64,000 nt of DNA from Microglena sp. YARC (taxonomy: Eukaryota; Chlorophyta; Chlorophyceae; Chlamydomonadales; Chlamydomonadaceae). Shown in pieces: positions 14,526 to 25,976 of this stretch. The notes under the pieces were generated by a model that worked only from the letters and a program-made list of their open reading frames with translations, searched no databases and was not told where the DNA came from. Position 1 is the stretch's first letter. Each line of letters starts with the position of its first letter. The DNA lies in NCBI GenBank assembly GCA_022414725.1, contig CM039462.1, positions 58,344,576 through 58,408,575 on the forward strand. Direction: 5' to 3'. The position numbers and the translations under genes are program-made.

Positions 14526-15525
14526 NNNNNNNNNNNNNNNNNNNNNNNNNNNNNNNNNNNNNNNNNNNNNNNNNNNNNNNNNNNNNNNNNNNNNNNNNNN
14601 NNNNNNNNNNNNNNNNNNNNNNNNNNNNNNNNNNNNNNNNNNNNNNNNNNNNNNNNNNNNNNNNNNNNNNNNNNNNNNNNNNNNNNNNNNNNNNNNNNNN
14701 NNNNNNNNNNNNNNNNNNNNNNNNNNNNNNNNNNNNNNNNNNNNNNNNNNNNNNNNNNNNNNNNNNNNNNNNNNNNNNNNNNNNNNNNNNNNNNNNNNNN
14801 NNNNNNNNNNNNNNNNNNNNNNNNNNNNNNNNNNNNNNNNNNNNNNNNNNNNNNNNNNNNNNNNNNNNNNNNNNNNNNNNNNNNNNNNNNNNNNNNNNNN
14901 NNNNNNNNNNNNNNNNNNNNNNNNNNNNNNNNNNNNNNNNNNNNNNNNNNNNNNNNNNNNNNNNNNNNNNNNNNNNNNNNNNNNNNNNNNNNNNNNNNNN
15001 NNNNNNNNNNNNNNNNNNNNNNNNNNNNNNNNNNNNNNNNNNNNNNNNNNNNNNNNNNNNNNNNNNNNNNNNNNNNNNNNNNNNNNNNNNNNNNNNNNNN
15101 NNNNNNNNNNNNNNNNNNNNNNNNNNNNNNNNNNNNNNNNNNNNNNNNNNNNNNNNNNNNNNNNNNNNNNNNNNNNNNNNNNNNNNNNNNNNNNNNNNNN
15201 NNNNNNNNNNNNNNNNNNNNNNNNNNNNNNNNNNNNNNNNNNNNNNNNNNNNNNNNNNNNNNNNNNNNNNNNNNNNNNNNNNNNNNNNNNNNNNNNNNNN
15301 NNNNNNNNNNNNNNNNNNNNNNNNNNNNNNNNNNNNNNNNNNNNNNNNNNNNNNNNNNNNNNNNNNNNNNNNNNNNNNNNNNNNNNNNNNNNNNNNNNNN
15401 NNNNNNNNNNNNNNNNNNNNNNNNNNNNNNNNNNNNNNNNNNNNNNNNNNNNNNNNNNNNNNNNNNNNNNNNNNNNNNNNNNNNNNNNNNNNNNNNNNNN
15501 NNNNNNNNNNNNNNNNNNNNNNNNN
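14526..15525. other. Assembly gap of exactly 1,000 N
   Basis: An uninterrupted run of 1,000 N, a common placeholder length for a scaffold gap of unknown size. The sequence to its left belongs to the degenerate array and the sequence to its right starts a different repeat block. The two sides may therefore not be adjacent in the real molecule. Confidence 0.99.
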
Positions 15526-17020
15526 ACCCTCTCCGAATACGCCCGTACCCGCGTTCAACCCGCTCTAGAAATTCCCATAGTGTTGTCAAGCAGAAGTCTC
15601 GCTTCTGGTCCGAGGAACAGTTTCCCAAACACGTGGTTCAAACAACGTCAGAGCTTATTGACCCCTTTATCTGAGGAGTTTAAATACGAATACGTTGTTA
15701 AAGTGCAGTTATTTACTGCCAAATTCTAAGAAAATGTGACAGCTCATTGAATAGTAAGTGGAGAAGTGTGATGCCAATGATTATGAACAGAGTTAAGATA
15801 ACACCGGTCAACAAGACTTCTCACTCACCTCACTCAACACCCACCATAGAGTATGTTGTTCCTTGGGTTTGGTTTGAGGTCTTGTAATATACCTATGCGA
15901 CACCGAAGGCAGAGTGAAAGCCAGAAATCTTCATTTGTATAATCTCAAATACTTGTATGTTAGTTTTAATTGAATATATAAAAGCCATCGCCGTACCAGA
16001 TGGTGCTCGCCACTAGATTATTGAATAGTCCGATAAGGCATTATTTTTTCTTTGTGCATTATAAGTTCTGTATACACCCACCGCAGTGTTGATTTGAAGA
16101 CAGGACCGGCGAGATTTCCGTCAAGATTCCCTGTATCGCAGCGCCCAGAATACCATCATCTTCACATATACCCGATCTGCAAACCGTTGCGTAATTTACG
16201 AGTTCATGGAAGACACCTTATTGCTGACAGAATGAATCACTTGTGAAACATTGCACACGGATGCATTGACACTTAACGTTGTATGTGCCCCTAGTTTGTG
16301 GTTTGTTGGCTTGTTAAGAAGAGTCGAAAGCTGTTGTTCCGGTCCAGTGAGCGTCCATTCGAGTGAATTGTTGGCACGTCGTTAAGGTAGTACAAGGCCG
16401 GTACATGCTTTGTAAGTAGACCCGCCAAGCATTTCCCCGTGTTAAACTTGCCCACAACCCGTGATCAAGGGTTCGTTTTCTTAGTACGTTCGCTAACGGC
16501 TACCGAACTGTGGTGTGCAACAAGATCCCCCTAAAGAGCTCAATTGTGTTTTAGCTGTGTGACCACGCGGTGACAGGGACGCAATAAAGCGACTCGAAAC
16601 ACAAACCACTATCATCTTCACAATTCAAGCTGTCGAAAGTAGCCGTCCCACAGACATGAACCAATTACCGTTGGTGTAGGCTAAATGAGATGTTCTTTGC
16701 CCAGAGGGAGCTTTATAAGAATCATTCACAGACGTTGTTGCCCCACCCGTATATGTAACCGTTCAAGTTCTTGTATGCCCTCTAGCAGCCACCGCTCGAT
16801 GCGTTTTCCCCCGCCAACACGTAACCAGATGCGTCTTTGGGAAGCTAGAACGGACACTATAGTAATGTGATTTGACCGCTGTCAGGAGCATGGCCTTGGC
16901 GACATTTGTACATTGTGGAAGGAAATACTTGGAGCATGGCCGTTCCTCGACGTGTGTTGAAACTGTAGAGATGTTCCATAAATCTGTTGCACGCACAGTT
17001 TTTGCGAAACTATTTCTTTG
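15526..17020. repeat. Diverged direct repeat, copy 1 (~1.5 kb)
   Basis: This block matches 17,740-19,240 throughout, with many small indels. Shared landmarks include TTGTCAAGCAGAAGTCT (15,582 and 17,796), TATACACCCACC (16,073 and 18,288), CCCTGTATCGC (16,130 and 18,347) and ATTCAAGCTGTCGAA (16,622 and 18,873). I see no coding sequence that is conserved in frame between the two copies. The block begins with a degenerate copy of the stem-loop family found elsewhere in the window. Confidence 0.75.
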
Positions 17021-17740
17021 TTTATGTCTCCTAATTCTGACATTCGTCCGTTGAGATGAGCACGATATTTTGAACGATGTTTGTATTGGTGGCTTTAATT
17101 GGGAATATGCAAAGAGCGTAATTATATGCTCCCATGCAGCAAATCTCTAATGGACAATTAAACTTGATGCATTGAAATTTCCTGTGTCTGTGATCTTGTT
17201 CAAATGACATGATTGGTGCTTCTTTAAAACACCTGGTCGGTTCGCACTCCTTTTAAGGGTGCATAATCACCTAATGTCAGATGTTTGATGTCGACAGACT
17301 GATTTTCGATATCATATACGATAGATTTCGCATAGTATTTTCAGACAATCGGAATCACTTATATAGCGGTGTCTGATTAATCGGTAACAGATAAACAATA
17401 CATGGAGACTGACACCGCATGGTGCCTACAGTCGGCGCGAACATAAAAATGAGAATATCAGAGGAAAATAAATAGCTCACAAACATGCGGTTAGAAAATA
17501 TTCGCCAGTAAGATGGATCGACTGACTTCGTTGGGTGTTTAAAACTTCCTGTGTTACGAACCATTCAGTCGTGAATCTTGAGCAGAAGAAATGCGACTAA
17601 CGAGGGGGCTGCTAAAAGCCTCCTTTGGTGTGTGTGAGGATTAGATGATGGACAAAGGGGTGCCTGAGAAAGTGCGTCATGTCTCTCGGGGTGGCCTTCT
17701 CCGCAGCCACAAATCATATTCCGTACACGCGAGCAGCAGC
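17020..17740. other. Intervening sequence without a supported gene
   Basis: This lies between the two copies of the 1.5-kb repeat. It is AT-rich. Only short open frames are present, up to 69 codons on the minus strand at 17,355-17,564, with no recognisable motif. Confidence 0.4.
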
Positions 17741-19240
17741 AATTCCACCATGTCCGCTCGCGTTACCCGCGGTCAACCCCTTTAAATTCCCAAGGTTGTC
17801 AAGCAGAAGTCTAGACTGCGACGGACACCAATGTTTCCAAACAGTGTTGATAAACAAGTTCAGGAGCTTCAGACCCCTTTAATCTGAAGTGTGAGTTTAA
17901 ATACAGATTACTTGTTTAGAAGTTGCAGTTCTATGTTTACTTGAATCTAAGACAAAGTGCAGCTTCAGTTTATGTAGTGGAGAGTGTACTGATGCTTATG
18001 AAAGAGTAAATAAACACCCGGTCAACAAGACTTTCATTCCACCTCACACTCAACACCCACCAACGAGTTATGTTGTATCCTTGGGTTTGTTTAGCGGTCT
18101 TGGTAACTTGGCGACAGCCGAAGGCAGAGTGAAAGCAGAATCTTCATTTTGTATAAAATCAAAACTTGTTAACTTGTTAAGTATTAATTGAATATTTAAA
18201 AAGCATCGCCTCGTACCAGAATGTGGATCGGTCATGAGTTATCTGAATAGTCCGGAATTAGGCATTATCCGTGGTATTATGAGTCATGTATACACCCACC
18301 CAGTGTTGTTTGAAGACCAGGACCGGGCGAGTTTTCCGTTCAAGTTCCCTGTATCGCGGCGCCCAATAATCCCATCATTCTCTGCGACACAATATTACCC
18401 GATCTGCAAACGTGCGTAAATCTTAACGAGTTTGCTGAAAGCACCACTGGCTGACAGATTGAACACTTTGTATTAGCCCCGAATGCATTGAAACATCATA
18501 TAAACGTTGTATTGGCGCCAATAGTTTGTGGTGTGGCTTTGTTTAAAGAAACGAGTCCGAAGCTGTTATTGCTTCGTTCCAGTGAACGTCCAATTCATCG
18601 TGAATTGTTGCAACCGTCGTATAAGGAAGTACAAGCCGTACAGCTTGTGAAAGTGACGCAAGTTTCGGTGTTATAAACTGCCCTACACCCTGTGATCAGG
18701 CGCACAGTCGTTTTCTTAGTCGTATGGCTAACGCTTCCGAACTGTGGTGTGGCAAACAGAGTCCCCCATAAGAGGCTCAATTAGAATTGTTTTAGCTGTG
18801 ATCGAACCACCGGGGGACAGTGACGCAATTTAAAGCGACTCGAAACACCAAACCCCTATTCTCTGTCACCATTCAAGCTGTCGAAGAATCCGTCCCACCA
18901 GAAATTTGAACCACATTACGTTGGCACATGGGAGGGGTGTGGTTAAATGACGTGTTCTTGTGCCAGGGAGCTTTGTATAGATTTCCAGAACGTGTTGCCC
19001 ACCCGTTTAATGTTAACCGTTCCAATTCTTGGTGTGCCATTGAGCCAGCCGCTGACTGCGGTTTACCCCGCACAAAGTAACCAGAATGTTCTTATACTCT
19101 ACCGCGAAATCAAGGTTAAGTCTGTGTGAAACTTGAACACGACCCAATTTCCGCTCGTCTTTCTTGGCCATCACCTTGTATACCCCGCGACGATTGTACA
19201 GTGAAGAAAAAAATCTGTTCCACTGTTTTTGCCCCCCTAC
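17740..19240. repeat. Diverged direct repeat, copy 2 (~1.5 kb)
   Basis: Second copy of the block at 15,526-17,020, offset by about 2.2 kb, in the same orientation. The similarity fades near 19,240, before the broken structural-type gene that follows on the minus strand. Differences between the copies are mostly short indels, which argues against a conserved protein and for non-coding or decayed sequence. Confidence 0.75.
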
Positions 19241-19410
19241 ATAGATCTAATAGCGATCGTGGGCCCCAGACCATAAACTATTCATGTTGTTGGTGGATGT
19301 GTTTTGCCACCCGAATGACTGCAATAGTTGAGCACTGTGCGCGGACCACCAGGTATGACGGCCATACACAATGCGTTTACCCTGTAAACCATGGATGATC
19401 TTAGTCGTCG

Positions 19411-19915
19411 TCATATCGTGAACAGTCTTGGCATACCGGGGATGCGCCAGGTGCACGTGCAGTAGACCGTGATACTGTTGTTTACTCTCGTGCCTGCCGT
19501 CGCCGTTGATTGACGCCCGTTGATGAGTTTATCGTCACGCCCGGTGGGGTTGCCCGTCATCGTCATGTTACGGTGCCATAGATTGGACGAGCTAAAAAGT
19601 AGACTGCTCGCCATCGAAAACGTAAACATTCGCTGACGTGTTCGTGCGGTCAGCGTGGGGATCGTGTTGAGTACCGGTGTTTTGATCTTGTAAGCGCATA
19701 GAAATCGCTCATCTTGATGTTGTAATTATTAGATGGCACGTTGGTGCGGCAGCATTTGCTCCCACCGCGCAAAGGCACGCCGTATGCTCCGCCTTGCGGT
19801 ATTCTGATAGCTTCAGATTCTGTCCCGCTGCGGCGTTTTGACCGAACTGGGCAGCGAGATCTGATAATTTGATCGGTCCTGATTTTTGCAAACCCATTCT
19901 ATTTTGCAACGCCAT
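19411..19915 (-). pseudogene. Broken phage/virus structural-type protein (short N-terminal 'SGPI..L' family)
   Basis: The minus-strand frame opens with Met-Ala-Leu-Gln and soon contains SGPIKLSDLAAQFG, then KLSEY. A second reading frame continues with a GAYGVP block and an IKMSDFYA block, and a third frame follows down to 19,411. This order (MALQ.SGPI.L.D...FG, LSEYYRGG, then IK.SDFY) is a known signature of small virion or tail-associated proteins in tailed phages and large algal viruses. At least two frame changes break the gene, near 19,800 and near 19,690. The product is probably not made, unless the shifts are sequence errors. It is the only virion-like signal in the left half of the window. 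The family assignment rests on pattern recognition, not a search. Confidence 0.5.
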
Positions 19916-20394
19916 TTATCAAAAGTGCTGCTCATCAATCGCAAGGCTGGTTCTTGGGTAACTTGGTTCCTACCGAGCTTGACAGCGCAATCATGAAAAA
20001 GTATGGGGGGCGTTGGGCACTACATTCTGATGGTGGGCAGAAGCAGCAGCGACGGCAACCGGGAGAAGCATCACTTGGAGAGGTTCTTTTTTTCGCCCGT
20101 GGGGGCGAGTTTGACGGAACTTCTCGTACGCCACCTTGAGTGCGATGCACGCTGGAACGTTTTCCACGGAAATGACTGCCTTGTGTTGTTCAGAAGTGAT
20201 TCTAGAGTCGTATGTCTTCTCTCAATCCGTCTTGCGACACCACCCCCACCCATTCTTGTCCCACGCTTTCCACATGTTTGTCACAGTCCATGATGTAAGA
20301 GACCGGCTACATACATACATCGTATTGTCTGCTGCATGCATGTGAACTGTGGGCTCCCTCCGTTTGCCCACACCGCTCGGTTCCTCGCGGAACT

Positions 20395-20466
20395 TCCGTG
20401 GGGGGCTCCCCTCCGGTCGCCCCGCTGGGGGAAGAGGTGAAAGGGGCTCGCCGCTTGTTGAATACA
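20395..20466 (+). repeat. GC-rich dispersed module
   Basis: The block CTCCCCTCCGGTCGCC..CCGCTGGGGG followed by AAGAGGTGAAAGGGGCTC and CGCCGCTTGTTGAAT recurs at 47,325-47,390 and at 50,530-50,670 (there preceded by a partial second copy). It can form a CCCC..GGGG hairpin. No coding role is visible. Confidence 0.7.
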
Positions 20467-20544
20467 ATCTGAACTGAATCCCTCTGGCCCCGCTCCGCTG
20501 TTCCGCGACCACTCCCCCCGCTCTTCCTAATAATCCCCATAGAC

Positions 20545-20570
20545 GTTGTCGAGCAGGAGTATGCTTGATA
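20545..20570. repeat. Stem-loop family member (degenerate)
   Basis: GTTGTCGAGCAGGAGTATGC is a worn version of the stem-loop best seen at 50,355-50,385. It is preceded by CCCCATAGAC, as other copies are preceded by a CCC..AT(A)G context. Confidence 0.55.
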
Positions 20571-20591
20571 CCGTCTATCAGTATATGCTGT

Positions 20592-20656
20592 TCTATCTTT
20601 CTGTCTATTCCGTCTATCTGTCTAGTATGTCTATCTATCTATCTATCTATCTCTAT
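20592..20656. repeat. Imperfect CTAT/CTGT tetranucleotide microsatellite
   Basis: Runs of CTAT and CTGT over about 65 bp, with a pure (CTAT) stretch near 20,630-20,652. Non-coding. Confidence 0.8.
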
Positions 20657-20659
20657 GCT

Positions 20660-22290
20660 ACGTCGCTTGTCTACAGATACAAAGGCTGCAGACCGTGGTC
20701 CGCTGTCGGCGCTCGCCTGGATGTGCGCCGCCTCACTTAATGTCAAGCCTTAGTACACTTCCAAATGGCAATTTGTTGTCCCCTCAAGGGATCAGATTTA
20801 ATCGCAATCCATTCATGTCATGAGACAGCCTCTTGCACATAATGCAGAACCGGTCACAGCTGCCAACTGTGGCGCATGACTTGTTGCATCAGGAAAATTT
20901 GCCTCATAAGGATTGATGAGTTGAGACAGTTATGAATGAAAAAATAACGCTTTGAATCATGAGTCACATGACAGGGCACATGCAGGTGTTGTCATTCATC
21001 TGTCTTGCTTGATCATGATCCAAGTCGTAGCGACTGGTGTGACATCGATGCGAGCAAATGGAGCTGAGTTGCGTTTGAATATGTAGCAGACTTCATGGTA
21101 AATTAGAGTGTCCTCGTCATGCATGGCATCATGGACAATGTTTCATCAATTCATACCGAGCGGTCGCCCTTCATGCAGCTGCATGTGGGCAATGGATGTC
21201 TTTCATTCTTGTTTGATCAGTGCGGAGCAGCCATGCTATGCATATCATGAACATGAACATGTGATGAGGGATGTGCTTTATGAGGCTGAGCAATGTATTG
21301 CAGCATTGGGGGGAAATGTTGAATGTCTCATGCTGGTACATAGACAAGGATCCCTATGCATCCTTCTCTGTCAACATAGACTTTTACACATTTGTGCCAG
21401 TTGCGATTGGCAGCATGCAAGGGGGTGGACATGCTGCATGCTCACGGTATGCATCCACCTGACGGAATAGAACAACCGTCTTCCCCTGCGCCGCGTCCGC
21501 ATCGATGTCGCCTAGGACCTCCGTCCCGGTTTCCACAAGTACTGATCGAGGCGTTGCGAGAATAGCGTGGGGTGACAGTTGACAAAATCGAGGTCGGCAC
21601 ATAAAACGAGTGCGCCACCGCGTTCCTTTTTGACTCCCGGCATTGACACATTCCATGTGAGTCTGAGCTTAATCCTCCGTGTGAGAGATCGAGTATGCGC
21701 AAGTCACTGTGATCCCCGCAATCCGCAATCCGCACGACTGCCGACATGATCGTGATCATGTATGTATCATCTTCTGTGTCGACGACAAGTGTTTCGTGTG
21801 CGCTTCGAAAAACGAGTGGTAAACCACGCAAAATCCAGTTCCTTGCATGTTCATGAACGGATTTTTCTGTTTTTATGCCCTGCGTTCACACATGCAATAT
21901 TTTCGGCTGCTATAGAAATATTATGTTTGCTACAGCAATCATACAAATCGTCTCCTCTGTACTTGTAGCAGCTATAAAGCTAAGTTCATGTTATCGAGTT
22001 GCGCAATCAACACATACCACTCTGTGGGGCTGAGCTTACAAGTCAATTGCCGGCCCTCACGCAAGATTTTGGTACGCAACCCGTGTACACCATCCAATTA
22101 CTTGACCCGACTCCACAATGTGATCTTCCTACTTTAATAGTAAATTTGAGAGTGCATTTAAGCACTGGGTCACCATCAAAAATAGATGGGCCACACTAAG
22201 CTGCGTGGTTTCCTGCAAATCCGACAATACACAGTCTGCTTGAGACGACAGCGTGTTTTCGCGCACCTCGAACACACGAGTGTAAACAAT
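20660..22290. other. No supported gene; scattered unrecognised open frames
   Basis: The longest frames are 120 codons on plus (21,108-21,470) and 129 codons on minus (21,442-21,831). Neither has a recognisable motif. On plus, two overlapping frames near 21,270-21,460 look like one protein segment shifted by one base, but I cannot name it. The block CTGGATGTGCGCCGCCTCAC at 20,717 recurs in similar form at 22,870. At 22,250 the motif GTGTTTTCGCGCACCTCGAA matches 45,142. Confidence 0.3.
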
Positions 22291-22297
22291 CGATTCT

Positions 22298-22398
22298 TTA
22301 CACCAGCCTGTAATCCTTTGCGATTACACCAGCCTGTATCCTTTGCAATTACACCAGCCTGTATCCTTTGCGATTACACCAGCCTGTATCCTTTGCGA
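22298..22398. repeat. 25-bp tandem repeat, four copies, matching the 3' end of the D5 gene
   Basis: Four copies of TTACACCAGCCTGTATCCTTTGCGA (the first has one extra base). The core ACACCAGCCTGTATCCTTTG also occurs once at 54,369-54,388, where on the minus strand it encodes the last codons and stop of the D5-like helicase. The preceding CGATTCTTT is shared too. The array therefore looks like an amplified scrap of that gene end. Confidence 0.85.
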
Positions 22399-22640
22399 TT
22401 CCCCTATCGATTTACGAGATCTATTGTATAGTGTGTATCACCAGTTTGCGATTAATTTACCGGGTTTTCCTCATCTGTGAGTGATATCTTACAGTATCGA
22501 GGTATTGACACACGGTGCCTCGGATCCGGTGATGCGACGAATGTCACCGTTGTGATGTGACTCGAGCTCGACAGGTTGCCACCATGATGCGCGAGGTCGG
22601 CTCTGTTATCGACACAGGTTCCGTCGTGATGATAGTGGTC
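22395..22640 (+). repeat. Dispersed intergenic module, copy A
   Basis: Order of shared blocks: CGATTCCCCTATCGAT, AGATCTATTGT, TTTACCGGGTTTTCC, CATCTGTGAGTGATATC and TTACAGTATCGAGGTATTGA, followed by GCC(A/G)CC..GATGCGAGGTCG-type repeats. The same order is found at 49,850-50,310 and 53,170-53,610, with a 5' part at 62,085-62,200. It is non-coding in all copies. Confidence 0.75.
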
Positions 22641-23519
22641 GGTTCTGTCTGGTCTTGACAAGATCGGTCGGTTCAGTCGGTCTTGACAAGATCGGTTACA
22701 AATCTTGAATTTGGTCAACTTTTTCAGAAATCCCCCAAAATAGAAGGATTTTCCCAATATCAAATGTCCCTAGCTGTATGTGTCGCTACCCTTGACACCA
22801 CTCTCATCGATCCATGATATCCTTGATCAAAGAAGGCTGGCATACGTGTTCCACATCTGTATGCGCTCGCTGGATGTTGCGTCGCCTCACTTTATGTCAT
22901 TTGGATCATCATCAGTATCTGACGATCTGCCTGAACGACGACCCCTCATAATCCTTTTTTTTTTTTTATAATGTTTTTGGTATCGTCCGCACTGCGTGTA
23001 GCCCGTGTGCGAGGCAGTGCGTATAATTGCCTCTCCCTGTGTTGTGTTTGCGGAATCTTATCCATTCTTCGAGTCCCATTGTGAAACCCAATAGGTAAAG
23101 ATACGGTCAATGTCTTTGTAGGTTTCACTTGTTTTTGTTGTCCGTTTCCATGTATTCTCCTCTTCTTCTGTTACACTCAGACCGGTCAATAATGTTACAG
23201 TATATTGAATCAATTCCAATTCTCTATGTACAACTTGGACAGACGGCGATTGTTGTACACATTGTAACACATTGCTGCAAAGTTTGAGGAGAGTGGCTAT
23301 ACTTGCGAATGTAAGCCACAGGGACAGTCTCGAGGTGGATCTCAAACGCCCACTAAAAAAGTGTACAAACGGAATAAACCTTTACAAAATCGGATGTGGT
23401 CATAGAGTTCTTAAAAGGCGTTCATTTAAAAATAGATCATTCGCATCTTCTTGGCTGGTCTTCGTAATAAGGTAAAGGATGCTTTCGGATTTGAGGGTAT
23501 CAAAAGAGTTGATGTCGCG

Positions 23520-24045
23520 TTGTGATAAAAAGGCTTGGGCTCACAAAGAAAAAAGCAAAGTTCTTCTCCAGGCCTGATAACTTATATGAGAAAACCACGT
23601 CATTCATAAGCAAAGGGAACCGGTTAAAAGAGGAAGGAGGACTTTTGTATCGATCGACGAAATTCATTTGGGAAGACATACGAGAGACGTGTTTGGCTAC
23701 TCACCAAAGGGAGAGCTACTGGTTGTACCTGAGGTTGAGACCCAGGTGACGACAATGTCGGCACTTTGTCTTATTCAACAAGGCAAAAGGAGACAATTAT
23801 TTTTAACAGGTCAGGGCAAGGGTCTTTCAACAACGCATACTTTTGTTGAGTTTTTCAGAAAATTTGGACTGTCCAACTGACACAGTAATTGTGTCCTTGA
23901 CAACGTGGCGTTTCACCACTCCAAGAAGGTCAAAACAATTGCAGCTTCAATGGGGCGTGGGAGCTCCTATACACTCCTCCCTACTCACCTTGGTTTCAAC
24001 CCAATAGAAGGGGTGTTCTCCATCGTCAAACGCGATTTCCTATAA
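23520..24045 (+). pseudogene. Dead Tc1/mariner-IS630-type DDE transposase
   Basis: Three conserved blocks lie in order but in different frames. A Ser-Ile-Asp-Glu block (first Asp at 23,656) runs into GRHTRDVFGYSPKGELL, the DDE_3 'W.pkG' region. A Leu-Asp-Asn-Val-Ala-Phe-His-His block has its second Asp at 23,899. An Asn-Pro-Ile-Glu block has its Glu at 24,007, preceded by THLGF. Thirty-five residues separate the second Asp from the Glu, close to the 34 of IS630/Tc1. Part of a Lys-rich DNA-binding region is visible from 23,522. At least two frameshifts and no intact start make it inactive as written. It lies just before the Fanzor gene and ended by about 24,045; whether the two were once one element is not shown. 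Confidence 0.75.
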
Positions 24046-24179
24046 AAAGCCAAGATGTGTATATAGGCTTTGAGTTCTCTTAACAGAGAAACACGTAGAG
24101 GCTTTTTTTTTTAATTCGAAAGTCATTGAATACAATTTCTGGACCTTTGATACAAGGAAATAGCGACATTGGCTACTAA

Positions 24180-24505
24180 ATGGAGACGATAGTCAAAAAG
24201 AGCCTCCGGACAAGCGTACGCGACCCGACCGGGCGGCCAAAATTAAGGACAGGAAAAACGGCGAGAAGAACGTGGTAAAGTGTACACTGAGTATCATAGC
24301 GGATAAGGATCATAGCGGATAAGGACAACAAGGACGTTATCATCAAGGTGATTAAGGAGCGGGTCGACAGCGTATCCAAGAGGACTTATCTTGCCGGTGT
24401 TGCGGTGAACCAGATATTAAAAGAAGTCTTCGGAGGGGTACCAGATGCGCAACTTCACACTGTAAGTGTCCCCAGCGTCGACCAGAACTTCATTCGGCAG
24501 CTTAT
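24180..24505 (+). pseudogene. Fanzor (TnpB-like) nuclease, N-terminal part, cut off by an insertion
   Basis: This stretch encodes a basic, then hydrophobic helical segment (from about 24,240, main frame 24,348-24,505) of the type found at the N terminus of Fanzor proteins. It stops being Fanzor-like at a TTAT sequence (24,502-24,505), where the 29-bp end of a transposon begins. The same frame resumes at 32,006 directly after the second TTAT. With the element and one TTAT removed, the frame is continuous across the junction. A short tandem duplication (ATCATAGCGGATAAGGA twice, 24,294-24,328) shifts the frame upstream. The RuvC-like catalytic part is in the 32.0-33.8 kb piece. The true start is unclear; 24,180 is the first nearby ATG. 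Confidence 0.65.
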
Positions 24506-24865
24506 AATGGGCGTTCCTGCTTCCGAACGGATTTCCAATCTTACGATCACTTTTTGGGGGTCTTTTGATGCTTTCCAAATGCAATCTTACGATAAAAATC
24601 GTAAGATTGTAGTCAATTTTGACAAAATATGCTTGAAATGAGCTTGAAAGACGGAGAAACGTACAGATTGCGAATGTTACAACGTTGAAATGCCATATTT
24701 TGTAACAAAAGGTGTTAACATCAATTCGTGTCTTACAATTATAATTGTAAGAAATAAAGGGAAAGCGGACGGTTATAAGTCGGCAGGCAGAATTCAGCTT
24801 TTACATCTTACAATAAAAATCGTAAGTATAATTCATTAGTAAAAAACGGCTATGTGTCAAACATC

Positions 24866-25866
24866 TTACTCCTCCTCCTCCCCCCCTCCTCGTCCTCCTC
24901 TTCCTCCTCCTTCTCCTGCCTCCATGTCCCTCATCCCATCTTCCTCCTCCTCCATCTCCTCCTCCTCAGCAATGTCTGCATTGTCTCCATCCGATTGCAC
25001 AGCCTCTGCCCTGGTGTCCTTCTCAATGGATTGACAAGCTAGGAGCATGCTTGTGTGTGGTACTTTCTCTGGATCTCTTCATACCCTTGGTGGGTTCGCA
25101 GCTAAATTGAAATGCGTCAATGGGAATATCGCCCGTCCATGTTGCTTTCTCCTAACCCCCACGGTAATAGGCACAAGCTTGTGGTCCATCCAATCTTCTG
25201 GCCAAGTTGGGTATTGTGTTTCAGTGTACACCAACTTCTGAGCCCCAGGAGTACAAGGGCTTTTAAATACACACATTCCACTTCTCCATTCACTGGTAGT
25301 GATTTGACCTCCACCACGTCCCATCCTCTCAATCCGCTAGAGTCATCCATTTGTACCTTGACCACAGCGACATGACCAACAACCAAATCAGTAGTGGGTT
25401 CGTAGGGCTATTTTTCTATCCGGCTTCGTCCCTTGTGAAGAATATAAGTACAACACATCCTCCTCCTCTGGCCTTTCCATATTAGTCTCCAAAGTGTGTG
25501 CGACCTTCATAGTCTTGGCAATCTCGTTACTTGCAGGTAAAAATGTCTGACACATCCATGGACAAGTCATCCAATGTTGCTTATCAAGCGCTTGGCCATT
25601 GATTTCTCAGACTGTGTCAGAACACGACTGGTTGCTGACAACTCCGATGGAAGTCGACAAAATGTTGGTCTTTCGGGTACTCCCCAGTCACAGGCATCAT
25701 CTGGTTGAGTGCTCCAATAACTCTTCTCAACGTTGAAGAAATCAGTCCACCACTTATTGCTGGCTTCCCAAGTTTTCACGAAGCTTCTCGGCAATATGTT
25801 TGAAGGACTGGGCATGGGATGGGCCATCGGCTGCTGGTTATCCATCGGCTGCGTGGTCATCGGCAA
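24866..25866 (-). pseudogene. Unrecognised protein in the transposon, minus strand, frameshifted
   Basis: Successive minus-strand frames read as one protein broken by frameshifts. 25,866-25,567 gives a 99-residue start (MPMTTQPMDNQQP...) with a Trp-rich segment. 25,570-25,388 follows, then 25,386-25,117 and 25,324-25,079, and finally an acidic Glu/Gly-rich tail (25,048-24,866) coded by a CTC-rich microsatellite. I do not recognise the family. Its place at one end of the element suggests a transposon-encoded or captured protein. Frames change at least three times, so it is either dead, spliced, or poorly sequenced. The overlapping plus-strand frame at 25,733-26,215 is taken as a shadow. Confidence 0.35.
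24870..24966. repeat. CTC/CCT-rich low-complexity tract
   Basis: A trinucleotide-rich tract of CTC and TCC. On the minus strand it codes for runs of Glu and Gly-Gly-Arg. Confidence 0.8.
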
Positions 25867-25976
25867 GCTGGTTCTAGAAGGTCCTCCGCTGCGTGTCGTA
25901 CACGGACATCAGCTACGGGTCGTGCACGGTCGTCACCGGCGGTTTGTACAGGACCATCGGCCATTCACTAATACAA

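Noticed and set aside
14353..15674. Long open frames of about 400-437 codons on both strands
   Set aside because: They span the 1,000-N gap; the open length is made of unknown residues.
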